NCBI GenBank assembly: GCA_024636355.1
Contig: JAGXHH010000247.1
Location: forward strand, 1 to 18,647
DNA: 18,647 nt
Reading direction: 5' to 3'
Source of the DNA: Desulfobacteraceae bacterium
Lineage (GTDB): Bacteria > Desulfobacterota > Desulfobacteria > Desulfobacterales > Desulfosalsimonadaceae
Shown here: in pieces, positions 4,066 through 12,907 of the stretch
How the letters are laid out: each line of letters starts with the position of its first letter
Position numbering within the stretch: the stretch's first letter is position 1
Program-made: the position numbers and the translations under genes
Notes under the pieces: generated by a model
Database searches by the model: none
Told to the model about the DNA's origin: nothing
Seen by the model: only the letters and a program-made list of their open reading frames with translations

Positions 4066-6786
4066 ATGCAGGATCCCTTCGGAACCGACAATTCCGTTCA
4101 ATGGCCGCAGTTTCGCCCGGAAGATCTCGATTTTTCCAAGCTGACCCGAATTTTCCGGTACTTTCTGCTGGCACTCATCGTCTTTTTAATCCTGGCGGCG
4201 CTCAACTGGGGCCGGACTTTTTACACGGACTGGCTGTGGTTCTCCAACCTGGGCTATGAAGCGGTGCTCCTCAAGAGGGTGACCACCCAAGTCTGGCTCT
4301 ACCTGGTCGGGATGGTGGTTTTTCTCATGCTGGCCATTCCGAACGTCTTTTCCGCATACCGTTCAACCGCCGGAATCCCGTGGAATTTGGAGCAGCAGAT
4401 TTCCACCAGCAACTACGAGACGGCCCGCAAGCTGCTGCTGTGGGCCGGCCTCGGGTTGGCCGTAATCCTATCCCTTTTCATGGCCTCCTCGCCGGCCGGA
4501 AGATGGGAAGATTTTCTCCAATATTTCAGCGGCGTGACGTTTAATGAAACCGACCCGATCTTCGGAAACGATTTCGCTTTTTATATCTTCGCCCTGCCGG
4601 TCCTGGAATTCGCCCGTGCCTGGCTCCTCGGGGCCGTGGTGCTGATCCTGCTCCTGGTCAGCGGTTTTTACTACCTGGCCGGCAGTCTGCGGGGGGAAGT
4701 TTTCCCTGCCGGAAAAAAGACCAAAGCACACCTGCTGATCCTGGGCGCCCTGTTTTTCGTACTCTTTGCCGCAGGGCACTGGCTGAACCGGTATGACCTG
4801 CTTTATTCCCGGATGGGGGCGGTGCACGGCGTCGGCTATACCGATCATCACATAAAAATACCGGTCCTGATCTTTCTGACCGCAATGGCGCTCATCAGCG
4901 CAGTGCTGCTCCTGGTCGCCTCCAGGCTTAAAGGAAATCGTCTGATTATCGGAGCCATAGGCGGATGGCTGATTCTGAGTCTGCTGGCCAATGCCTTTCT
5001 GCCGGGACTTTATCAGCGCCTGTGGGTCGAACCGAGCGAACTGGCGCGGGAACGGCCATACCTCGCACACAACATCCAATTTACCCGCCGGGCCTACGGT
5101 CTGGAAGATCTCAAATCCCAAAGCCATCCCGCACTGCGCGAAGTCACCCGGGAAATCGTGTCCGAAAACCAGGGAACGATACAGAACGTGCGCCTCTGGG
5201 ACGAAGGGCCGCTGCTCCAGAGCTACAACCAGATCCAGTTCTTCCGTCTATATTACGATTTCATGGCCGTCCAGACGGACCGCTACATGGTCGAAGACGA
5301 ACTGCGCCAGGTCATGATCTCCACCCGTGAACTTTCCGCCGAAAAGCTGCCCGCAGAAGCCCAGCGCTGGGTCAATCGGCACCTCCAGTTCACGCATGGC
5401 TACGGGGTCGCCATGAGCCCGGTTACCGAAATCGCCACCGGCGGACGCCCGAGTTTTTTCGTCAGGGATATCCCCCCGAAAGGCCAGATCCCTTTGGAGC
5501 GCCCCGAAATCTATTACGGGTTGAAGAGCATTGATTTCCTGATCGTCAACAGCGATATGAAGGAATTCAACTACCCGGGTCCGGAAGGGCCGGTCTACAC
5601 CCGTTATGAAGGCAACGGCGGGGTTGAACTGAGTTCGTTCTTCCGCCGTCTGCTGTTCGCCTGGCGGTTTGGCGACCTCAATATCCTGATCTCCGGAGAG
5701 ATCAAACCGGACAGCCGGATCCAGTTCCGACGGACCATCACTGAGCGGTTCCACGCGGTGACCCCGTTTTTGATGCGGGACCGGGAGGCGTACACCGTTG
5801 TGGCCGACGGCAAGCTGTATTTCATCCAGGATGCCTATACGGTGACGAACCGGTTCCCCTATTCCACGCCCTGGGAAAACCAGTTCAATTACATGCGAAA
5901 CAGCGTCAAGGCGGTCATCGACACCTATCACGGCACGATCGATTATTACGTATTCGACCCCGAAGATCCCCTGATTCAGACGTACCGCAGGATTTTTCCG
6001 GACCTGTTCAAGGACGCCGACGAAATGCCCGCCCACCTGCGCGACCACGTCCGCTATCCGATGGACCTTTTTTCCGTCCAGTCCCGGATGCTGCTCCAGT
6101 ATCACATGAGAGATCCCGTGGTGTTCTACAACAAGGAAGACCAGTGGTCGATCCCTCTCCATAAATCCTTCGGGGCGGCCGCTGACATGAAGCCCTACTA
6201 CATCGTCGCCCGCCTCCCCGGGGAGGAAAAGGAGGAATTCCTCCTGCTCCAGCCGTTTACGCCGAACAACCGCCACAACCTGGTCGGGTGGATGGCGGCC
6301 CGGAGCGACGGCGATCATTACGGGGAAAAGATCCTGTTCGGATTTCCGTCCGGCCGGCACGTGGACGGTCCCAACCAGGTGGAGGCCCGGATCGACAACG
6401 ATGCCATCATTTCGGAACAGTTCACCTTGTGGGGGCAGGTGGGCTCCGAAGTCTTCCGCGGCAACCTGCTGGTAATTCCGATCGGAGATGCCATACTGTA
6501 TGCCGAGCCGGTTTTTCTCAAGCCCGAAGCACTCGATTTTCCGGAGCTGCGGCGGATAATTCTCGCCGACAATCGCCAGGTGGTGATGCACCCGAGCCTG
6601 GAGGCATCGGTCGATGCGCTGGTGGGCGAGCTGCCCCCGGTGGCGCCGGTGGTCGAAGCGGAAACCGATTTGCCCGGCCAACAGCCGGAAACGCCGGCGG
6701 GAGCGCTCGAAGGTTTGGAGGAGATCCTGCAGGAAGCGATCGACAAACTCCGGGAGGTGGCCGATCAGCTCCGGCAGATGCGGTAA
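4066..6786 (+). CDS. UPF0182 family integral membrane protein
   Basis: A 906-residue protein of the UPF0182 (COG1615) family, whose function is not established. Seven hydrophobic segments are visible at about residues 29-49, 76-95, 122-140, 187-206, 222-240, 265-285 and 291-309. A long soluble region of about 550 residues follows, presumably on the outer face of the inner membrane, with conserved stretches such as LAHNIQFTRRAYGL and FFVRDIPPKGQIPLERPEIYYG. The last 60 or so residues are a Pro/Ala/Glu-rich linker and a short predicted helix, as is common in the family. The ATG at 4066 has AAGGAG eight bases upstream. Length is typical. The gene stands alone on the plus strand between repeat clusters, so context gives no clue to its role. 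Confidence 0.93.
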   Translation: MQDPFGTDNSVQWPQFRPEDLDFSKLTRIFRYFLLALIVFLILAALNWGRTFYTDWLWFSNLGYEAVLLKRVTTQVWLYLVGMVVFLMLAIPNVFSAYRSTAGIPWNLEQQISTSNYETARKLLLWAGLGLAVILSLFMASSPAGRWEDFLQYFSGVTFNETDPIFGNDFAFYIFALPVLEFARAWLLGAVVLILLLVSGFYYLAGSLRGEVFPAGKKTKAHLLILGALFFVLFAAGHWLNRYDLLYSRMGAVHGVGYTDHHIKIPVLIFLTAMALISAVLLLVASRLKGNRLIIGAIGGWLILSLLANAFLPGLYQRLWVEPSELARERPYLAHNIQFTRRAYGLEDLKSQSHPALREVTREIVSENQGTIQNVRLWDEGPLLQSYNQIQFFRLYYDFMAVQTDRYMVEDELRQVMISTRELSAEKLPAEAQRWVNRHLQFTHGYGVAMSPVTEIATGGRPSFFVRDIPPKGQIPLERPEIYYGLKSIDFLIVNSDMKEFNYPGPEGPVYTRYEGNGGVELSSFFRRLLFAWRFGDLNILISGEIKPDSRIQFRRTITERFHAVTPFLMRDREAYTVVADGKLYFIQDAYTVTNRFPYSTPWENQFNYMRNSVKAVIDTYHGTIDYYVFDPEDPLIQTYRRIFPDLFKDADEMPAHLRDHVRYPMDLFSVQSRMLLQYHMRDPVVFYNKEDQWSIPLHKSFGAAADMKPYYIVARLPGEEKEEFLLLQPFTPNNRHNLVGWMAARSDGDHYGEKILFGFPSGRHVDGPNQVEARIDNDAIISEQFTLWGQVGSEVFRGNLLVIPIGDAILYAEPVFLKPEALDFPELRRIILADNRQVVMHPSLEASVDALVGELPPVAPVVEAETDLPGQQPETPAGALEGLEEILQEAIDKLREVADQLRQMR

Positions 6787-6804
6787 CCGGTGCGGCCGTC
6801 AATC

Positions 6805-6991
6805 GTAGGTCGGGATTCACATCCCGACATGGTTTAAATCCTTCTGATCTTGGCCTTTTAATTGGACGGTTCATGCCCGGTGCCCCGGTGGTAAAACCGG
6901 CCTGTGTCCCTTCGCCGGGGCTGAGCGTCGGGATGTGAATCCCGATCCGGGCGGGGAGAATCCCCGCCCGGGGGCGATTCGTGAATCGCCC
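6805..6991. repeat. Cluster of interspersed palindromes between UPF0182 and the kinase operon
   Basis: Four palindromes lie in under 200 bases: a GTAGGTCGGGATT-type copy (6805-6828), an inverted copy of the same family (6927-6946), a 10-bp hairpin CGGGCGGGGA/TCCCCGCCCG with loop GAA (6948-6970), and a GGGCGATTC/GAATCGCCC palindrome (6972-6991). The first two form an inverted pair spanning about 140 bases. The last one abuts the converging minus-strand gene, whose TAG stop uses the CTAC at the repeat's edge. The cluster lies where two operons converge and may help end transcription, but no T-run is evident. Confidence 0.8.
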
Positions 6992-7906
6992 CTACGTTAT
7001 CTGCTTGTAAAGTTTCCGGACCGTTCTGGCAGATTCCCGGGTGAACTGCCGGGTTTCGTTTTCCGAAAACGAATCGAAATCGACAATCTCCAATTCCTTA
7101 ATCACGGTCAGGAATTGAATCACGGTTTTTTCCGCAAGTTCTTCGAGCCTGGCCGACCTGAGATCATCGTCCGTGATTCCGCGGATCATTGCCAGCGTCT
7201 GGTTGAACTGATCGTCCGGAGCATCCGCGCGCCTGAGAAACATGTCATAAATCAGGGCAAACATCGCATCGATCCGGTTGCTCTTGATCAGTGTGGGGGT
7301 ATGAAAAAAGGAACGGTCTTTTTCAACCGTGACCGTCCCCTTCTGCAGGTACAGCACCCTTTCGAACCAGTTGATCGTGTAGCGCTTGTGATCGTCGGCA
7401 CTCCATTTGTCCTTTTCCCAGACATGCGCCCGCACGAGTTTGTTCAAGTTTAAAAGGCATTCCTTGCGCTCCTCGAAATCATAGGTTCCCAACAATGCAC
7501 CGGATTGAAAAATATCGATCCCGGTTTTTTCCGCATGCTCCGATAACTCCACACAGGCGATCCGGAGCTCTTTGCCCGGCCTTGCCAGCAGGAGCTTGTA
7601 AGAAGGCTTTTGCGTATCGATGCGCTGCAATTCGGGCGCCGATTCCGGGGGCGAGATTTTACCGGCAACAGCTGGCGGCAAAAAAGCCGCCAGGAGATTG
7701 GGGCTCAAATCAACAATTTCAAGCGCCTCATTGAAAATCGGCTCATCTTCCGGTTCCAGCGGCAGAACCGGGGTCAGCCTGCCGGGTTCCAGGTACGGCA
7801 GAAACACATTCAGTATGGATTCAAGCCCGCCCTGCCAATGGGCACTCCGCGGGTCTTTGCCATCATCTATCCATCGTTTGACTTTTTCAGATACGGGATC
7901 CATCAT
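6992..7906 (-). CDS. Hypothetical protein, 304 aa, in operon with the hybrid kinase
   Basis: I do not recognise this protein. It is soluble in appearance, with no signal peptide or membrane segment, and acidic and helix-rich toward the C-terminus (from about residue 230, runs such as DDLRSARLEELAEKTV and QFTRESARTVRKLYKQ). The N-terminal part has short hydrophobic strands and several Pro-Glu-rich turns (VLPLEPEDEPIFNEALE). The ATG at 7906 has AAAGGA about seven bases before it; the next codon is also ATG. It starts 57 bases after the end of the hybrid histidine kinase, on the same strand, so co-transcription is likely. Codon use and base composition look like the neighbours. A role as an output or accessory of the kinase is only a guess from position. 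Confidence 0.75.
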   Translation of the reverse strand: MMDPVSEKVKRWIDDGKDPRSAHWQGGLESILNVFLPYLEPGRLTPVLPLEPEDEPIFNEALEIVDLSPNLLAAFLPPAVAGKISPPESAPELQRIDTQKPSYKLLLARPGKELRIACVELSEHAEKTGIDIFQSGALLGTYDFEERKECLLNLNKLVRAHVWEKDKWSADDHKRYTINWFERVLYLQKGTVTVEKDRSFFHTPTLIKSNRIDAMFALIYDMFLRRADAPDDQFNQTLAMIRGITDDDLRSARLEELAEKTVIQFLTVIKELEIVDFDSFSENETRQFTRESARTVRKLYKQIT

Positions 7907-7963
7907 GTATTTTCCTTTGGAGTTTCAGAGATTAAGCCGTACATCAACCGGAAAAGCCCGCAA

Positions 7964-10894
7964 CTAAATTCCTTCAAGGCGTTGTTTCGTTGGACAGGAT
8001 AACGCCTCTCGCAGTTTCCCCGCAAGTTCGTCCCTGGTAAACGGTTTCTGTAGAAAACAGATGCCATCGCCGAGCACACCGTGATGGGCGATCGCATTGG
8101 CGGTGTAGCCGGACATGAACAGGACTTTCATTTCCGGCCGGAGCGGGGCGAGCACTTCCCTCAGATCGCGGCCGTTCATTTCCGGCATGATCACGTCGGT
8201 CAACAACAGCTGAATTTCTCCGGTGTAATCGGTAGCAAGACGAATCGCCTCGTTCGGATTGCCGGCAGCCAATACGTTGTAGCCAAGCCGCTTGAGCAGC
8301 TTTTCAGTGAGTTCGAGCAATTCCGCATTGTCTTCCACCACGAGAACCGTTTCCGTTCCGGCTGCCATTTTACTATATCCGGACGCCTCCTGGTCGGCCC
8401 GGATTTCTCCATCTTCCCGGCGGGGCAGATAGAGCCGGAACGTCGTGCCGTTTCCCGGTTCACTGTCGGCGTAAATATAGCCGTTGTTCTGTTTTACAAT
8501 CCCGTACACGGTGGCCAGACCCAGCCCGGTTCCCTGCCCCTGGGGTTTTGTGGTAAAAAAGGGTTCGAAAAGCCTGTTTAAGGTCTTCTTTTCCATGCCG
8601 CAGCCGTTGTCGCTGACCGAAAGCATGACGAACTCTCCCGGTGTGAGTCCCGGGGGACGCGTGCGATCGGTCTTTTCAAAAACGATTTTGTCGGTCTTGA
8701 TGACAATCCTGCCGATGCCTGAAACGGCATCACGCGCGTTGACCATGAGATTCGCCAGGATTTGGTCGAGCTGGGACGGGTCCATTTTCACCGGCCACAG
8801 GTCGGCTGCCGGTTCCCAGATCAGCTCGATATCTTCGCCGATCAGCCGCTTGAGCATCTTGAGCATGCTGGAAACGGTTTCATTCAGGTCCATCTGTATG
8901 GGACAAATGGTCTGCTTCCGTGCAAACGCGAGCAACTGCCGGACAAGATCCGCCGAACGCAGGCCGGCATTCATAATTTCCCGGAGATTGTCATGCAGGG
9001 GGTCAGACGCGTCCAGGCTTTCGAGCGCCAGCTCCGCATACCCGTTGATGATGCTTAACATGTTGTTGAAATCATGCGCCACACCGCCGGCAAGCTGACC
9101 GACCGCCTCCATTTTCTGGGCCTGCCGGAACTGGCTCTCCAGGCTCTCCCGTTCGGCTTCCGCCCGCTTGCGCTCCGTTATGTCACGGGCTATCGTCAGG
9201 ATTCCATTTGGTTTTCCTTCCCTGTCCCGAAGAAACGACAGGACCATTTCCGCCCAGATAGTGGAGCCGTCCTTCCGATATTCTTCGAGCTCGAGAATCC
9301 GGCTCCGGTTCGGGTCAGCGGTTCCGGCGACCTCCAATGCCTGTTCAGCTGCAAACGCTTCAAGCGCAATCCTCTTGGATTCCGGCGTCAGGATCTGGTC
9401 AAGGGACTGTTTCATGCTCTCTTCCACGGTAAACCCGCGAAGCCGTTCTATTGAGGGGCTGACATAGGTAAAGCGAAGGGCCAGGTCCAGGACGATGATG
9501 ACATCCGCCGTGTTCTCCGCAATCAATCGATACTGTCTCTCACTTTTTTTCAAAGCCGCTTCGGTCAGCTTCCGGTCGGTAACATCACTGAGAAAATTCA
9601 GGGTGGCGGGCCGGTTTTCCCAGTCGATCCGAACGCTGCTGATTTCCATCCACCGCTCACAGCCGTCAATCCGTATGAAGCGAAAGGTATATCGGGCCCT
9701 GGGGGCGCTGCCTTCGCTCCGCTGCTTGTGATATTGCGCCACCATCTGCCGGTCATCCGGGTGAATGAACTCGACAAAAGGCCGATTCAACAATTCCGTT
9801 TCCGGGTAGCCCGAGAACTTCACGGCCCTGATGTTGACAAAGACCAGCCGTCCGTCCTGGGCCACGAGTATGATTTCATTGGCGTTTTCCACGAGGAGGC
9901 GATATTTTTCTTCGCTTCTGCGAAGGGCTTCCTCACTTTGCTGCAGCGTCAAGGTTTTTGCCGCCACCTGTTTTTTCAATGCCCTGTTCACGGCATAAAA
10001 AAATGCGACCAGTGACAGGAAGACCCCGAGCACTCCAAAAAAACCGAACCAGAAACGCCTGTCCAGATGAAAACCGGGAGATTCAAGCCGGATCCATTTG
10101 TTTTCGATTCGTGTCCGCTCTTCCGGGGAGATCTCCCCCAGAGTTTTTTCCATGATCCGGTTTAATATGGGCCAGTCACTTCTCGACGCAAAGGAGATGG
10201 CATCTTCGAACTCGCAATACCCGGCCACCCGAAGATTTGCCAGATTCATCCGGCTCACATAATGGGAGATGACGGCAAGATTTCCGACCATTACATTGAC
10301 GCGCCCCTTGGAAAGATCCTTCAGCGCACTGGCCGGATCGGTGACGGGCCGGGCATGCAGGATCCCGTGTTCTTTCAGGATGGCGCCGATTGTATAGCCT
10401 CCCTGGTAGACCACGCCGGTTATGTCTTCAAGGTCTTTTATTTCAATGTGCGCCTGGTTTTCGTTCCTTGTAACCAGCACATTGGGAATTGTGATGTAAG
10501 GGGGAGTAAACAGAAGATACCGGGCCCGATCCGGGGTTTGCATAATGGTGCTGACCAAATCGATTTCGCGCGTTTCCGCTTTTTCCAGGATCTCTTCAAA
10601 ACTGTCCAGGCGAACAATCTGAAACCGGATGTGCAGCTTTTTTTCAATGAGTTTCAGATAATCTAGTGCAATCCCGATGTATCTATCATCTTGTATGAAT
10701 TCGACTGGCGGGTAATAAGGATCGGGAGCGACCCGGATTGTCCCGTCATGTTCCCGGAGCCACTGCCTTTCCGCGGGGGAAAGGAAATCCGGTTCCGCGG
10801 CATGAGCCGGAAAGGAAAAGACGGGTATTACGGAAAGGGGAATGCCGATCAACAGTATTAAAGCAAAAAATCGCGGAAAATTCTTTATCGCCAT
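7964..10894 (-). CDS. Hybrid sensor histidine kinase: periplasmic binding domain, two PAS domains, kinase, receiver
   Basis: A 976-residue membrane sensor. In order: signal peptide (about 1-32, ending AHAAEP), periplasmic solute-binding domain family 3 (about 50-270), membrane segment (about 281-302), two PAS domains (about 328-445 and 452-575), dimerisation domain with phospho-acceptor H607 in GGVAHDFNN, ATPase domain with N-box around N719, SDNGCGM (D762) and GTGLGLA, and a C-terminal receiver with acidic pair E854/D855, phospho-acceptor D900 in LLLTD, S928 and K950. All catalytic residues are present. The binding domain suggests sensing of an amino acid or similar small solute, as in BvgS-like kinases; the ligand is unknown. 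There is no DNA-binding output, so a separate partner is expected. No strong Shine-Dalgarno is visible before ATG 10894. It lies 57 bases after the M23 peptidase and is followed by the unknown 304-residue protein. Confidence 0.92.
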   Translation of the reverse strand: MAIKNFPRFFALILLIGIPLSVIPVFSFPAHAAEPDFLSPAERQWLREHDGTIRVAPDPYYPPVEFIQDDRYIGIALDYLKLIEKKLHIRFQIVRLDSFEEILEKAETREIDLVSTIMQTPDRARYLLFTPPYITIPNVLVTRNENQAHIEIKDLEDITGVVYQGGYTIGAILKEHGILHARPVTDPASALKDLSKGRVNVMVGNLAVISHYVSRMNLANLRVAGYCEFEDAISFASRSDWPILNRIMEKTLGEISPEERTRIENKWIRLESPGFHLDRRFWFGFFGVLGVFLSLVAFFYAVNRALKKQVAAKTLTLQQSEEALRRSEEKYRLLVENANEIILVAQDGRLVFVNIRAVKFSGYPETELLNRPFVEFIHPDDRQMVAQYHKQRSEGSAPRARYTFRFIRIDGCERWMEISSVRIDWENRPATLNFLSDVTDRKLTEAALKKSERQYRLIAENTADVIIVLDLALRFTYVSPSIERLRGFTVEESMKQSLDQILTPESKRIALEAFAAEQALEVAGTADPNRSRILELEEYRKDGSTIWAEMVLSFLRDREGKPNGILTIARDITERKRAEAERESLESQFRQAQKMEAVGQLAGGVAHDFNNMLSIINGYAELALESLDASDPLHDNLREIMNAGLRSADLVRQLLAFARKQTICPIQMDLNETVSSMLKMLKRLIGEDIELIWEPAADLWPVKMDPSQLDQILANLMVNARDAVSGIGRIVIKTDKIVFEKTDRTRPPGLTPGEFVMLSVSDNGCGMEKKTLNRLFEPFFTTKPQGQGTGLGLATVYGIVKQNNGYIYADSEPGNGTTFRLYLPRREDGEIRADQEASGYSKMAAGTETVLVVEDNAELLELTEKLLKRLGYNVLAAGNPNEAIRLATDYTGEIQLLLTDVIMPEMNGRDLREVLAPLRPEMKVLFMSGYTANAIAHHGVLGDGICFLQKPFTRDELAGKLREALSCPTKQRLEGI

Positions 10895-10951
10895 GGTGTG
10901 AGATCAATTAAGGTCGGCCGATATGTTTGAGAACGTTTAAACCCGGAATTT

Positions 10952-12439
10952 TCAGGGTGAAGCTGAACTGCCGGAACCGTCTTGCAGATCTTCGGGTAAC
11001 CGGGCCGATTGCGTTGCACTCCCGAGGGAAACATATGTTTTTTCCAGGAGTTTTTTCGCCAGGAAAAATTTTTGCAGTTCTTCACCTTCGAGGGTGCGCC
11101 CGGGGGGAGTTTTTACGCTTGCGGGATTGACCGTCTTTTTCCCGTGCTGGACTTCATAGTGCAGGTGCGGTCCTGTGGAGATTCCGGTGGAACCGACATA
11201 GCCGATCGTATCTCCCTGCCTGACCCGCGCTCCGCTGCGCATACCTTTGGCATATCGGCTCATGTGCCCGTAAACCGTTTTATATTCGTTGGGATGGCGA
11301 ATCCGGATGTAATTGCCGTATCCTCCGTTGCGTCCGGCATATTCCACAATGCCGTCGCCCGCGGCCATAATCGGCGTGCCGGTAGGGGCGGCAAAATCAA
11401 GGCCGCGGTGCATCTTGTTGTATCCCTGGACCGGGTGCCGGCGCATGCCGTATCGTGAACTGATCCTGGCGCCGTCAATTGGTGTTACCATGAGGGTCTT
11501 GCGCACGCTCTTGCCCTGTTCGTCAAAAAAATCGGCTTCCCCTTTGGCGTTTTCAAAGCGATAGATGGGAAGGGTGCGCCCCCGGGTGTGCAGGACGGCA
11601 TGAAGCAGCCCGCCGGATTTGAGCACGTCGCCTTTTTCGTCAATTTTTTCTTCGTACAGGACCTCGAACCGATCGCCGGGATGGATGTCCCTTTGAAAAT
11701 CGATATCGTAAGAATAAGCCCGGACCACCTGCATGAGGATCTGGAGCGGGAGATCGGCAGCCACGGCGGCTTCATAGAGACTCGAATCAATCTCTGCCGC
11801 TGCCCGAGCCGGCCGGACTTCGAGTTCGCGAACCCATTCCCGGGCCTGGAATTCCTGATCCGGACAACGCATGACCTGAACTTCACGGTCGACGTCGAGT
11901 TTCAGACACAAGCCCTTGAACAGGGGCGCAGCTTCCATTTCTTCGGCAAACGACAGAACCAGTTCCTGACCCTGGCGCAGGTCTGCCGGATTAAAAACGT
12001 CTTTCATAACGGTCACCAAACCGTATGCCTCCGGATTCGGCAGCCCGGCATCGAGCAGGATATTGATCAGGGTGTCGCCTGAAGAGACCGTGACGGTCTT
12101 TTTCTGCAGTCCGGCTCCGAAGGCAAGATCCCAGGGATCGAGGGGAACGGCAATTTCGGCATCCGCATTTGATCCGGGCATCTCTGCGTTTGATTCGGAC
12201 ATCTCCGCGCTTGATCCGGACATCTCATTGATATCGGCCCGGGCCGCCACCTTCTGTGCCGTCGGTTTTTCGGCGGATGGCGCAAACAGGTAAGAGCTGC
12301 CTTTCGACAGGAGGAGGTATGCTGCAAGCAAACCGAGAAGAAGTACAATCAACTTAGCGGGGTTAATCTTTTTTTTTCGCTTGAAATTAATACGAGAATC
12401 TTTGCGCGACCGGTAGTCGTATTCCATAAAATCAGCCAT
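10952..12439 (-). CDS. M23/LytM murein endopeptidase, membrane-anchored (MepM-like)
   Basis: A 495-residue peptidoglycan hydrolase of the MepM type, expected to cut peptide cross-links in the periplasm. Domains: short basic N-terminus, one membrane anchor (about residues 29-49), a low-complexity linker with three 7-residue repeats (72-92), a LysM/OapA-like region containing SSGDTLINILLDAGL (about 115-165), a middle domain (about 215-300), and the peptidase domain (about 320-445). Catalytic and zinc residues are visible: H344 and D348 in HRGLD, H392 in YGHM, H425 and H427 in HLHYE. I prefer ATG 12439 over a TTG at 12469; ATG 12427 is also possible, and none has a strong Shine-Dalgarno. The gene is the first of a probable three-gene minus-strand unit with the hybrid kinase. 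Confidence 0.9.
   Translation of the reverse strand: MADFMEYDYRSRKDSRINFKRKKKINPAKLIVLLLGLLAAYLLLSKGSSYLFAPSAEKPTAQKVAARADINEMSGSSAEMSESNAEMPGSNADAEIAVPLDPWDLAFGAGLQKKTVTVSSGDTLINILLDAGLPNPEAYGLVTVMKDVFNPADLRQGQELVLSFAEEMEAAPLFKGLCLKLDVDREVQVMRCPDQEFQAREWVRELEVRPARAAAEIDSSLYEAAVAADLPLQILMQVVRAYSYDIDFQRDIHPGDRFEVLYEEKIDEKGDVLKSGGLLHAVLHTRGRTLPIYRFENAKGEADFFDEQGKSVRKTLMVTPIDGARISSRYGMRRHPVQGYNKMHRGLDFAAPTGTPIMAAGDGIVEYAGRNGGYGNYIRIRHPNEYKTVYGHMSRYAKGMRSGARVRQGDTIGYVGSTGISTGPHLHYEVQHGKKTVNPASVKTPPGRTLEGEELQKFFLAKKLLEKTYVSLGSATQSARLPEDLQDGSGSSASP
12169..12231 (-). repeat. Three 21-bp tandem repeats inside the M23 peptidase linker
   Basis: TTGATCCGG or a one-base variant recurs at 12169, 12190 and 12211, an exact 21-base period. 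On the coding strand this encodes three 7-residue units, EMSGSSA, EMSESNA and EMPGSNA, in the flexible linker between the membrane anchor and the LysM-like region. Copy number could vary by slippage without breaking the frame. Confidence 0.8.
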
Positions 12440-12907
12440 TATCCGGCAAGAGAATATAAAAAGTTGCAATGCAGCTATTTTTCATCTGTTTACGCCCTTC
12501 GTGTTGAATCACTGCACCTTGTATATGGAACTTTTAACTTAATCCTTAACCGGTCCATCTGTTTAAGGATATCATCAATCTTGCTCTTCCATACTTATTT
12601 CAGTACGAAATTTCAAGGCCTGGATTTGACGGCGCCCTGAAAAAGCAGTTTTCTGTTTTAAATAAAAACCGTTTCATGTGGTTCAAGCTGCTCTTTTTAC
12701 ACCGGTTCTCTCCAATAAGATAACCCGGCGGATGAGCAAATAAAAAAGCGAAAAAACGTGAACCTGTTCGTGCGCACGGACAGGTTCACGTTTTATATAG
12801 ACGAACCAGATATTTCTTTTTTAATTGACGCATCGTTGATAAGTGTTCATCCAGCAGTGAGTCAAGTTAAATTGGGGCAATCTTTATAAGCCAAAGGAAT
12901 TTATGTC
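12440..12907. other. Divergent intergenic region with no visible protein gene
   Basis: These 468 bases separate the minus-strand peptidase operon from plus-strand glpX and must hold promoters for both, though I see no clean -35/-10 pair on either strand. I find no credible coding sequence. The one strong feature is the terminator-like hairpin at 12753-12794. AAAGGAA about nine bases before the glpX ATG is its ribosome-binding site. Confidence 0.6.
12753..12794. terminator. Strong bidirectional terminator-like hairpin with no upstream gene
   Basis: AAAACGTGAACCTGT (12753-12767) pairs perfectly with ACAGGTTCACGTTTT (12780-12794), 15 bp. Between them, CGTGCGCACG (12769-12778) is itself a perfect palindrome, flanked by a T/G wobble, so the whole 42 bases can fold. 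There is a TTTT-rich tail on the plus strand and a TTTTTT run on the minus strand. It lies in a divergent intergenic region where neither neighbouring gene would end, so it may close a small RNA or act as an attenuator in the glpX leader. Confidence 0.75.

Noticed and set aside
5248..6681. 477-residue open frame on the minus strand within the UPF0182 gene
   Set aside because: Antisense shadow of a well-supported gene; no domain, no ribosome-binding site, composition typical of reverse-strand GC-rich coding DNA.
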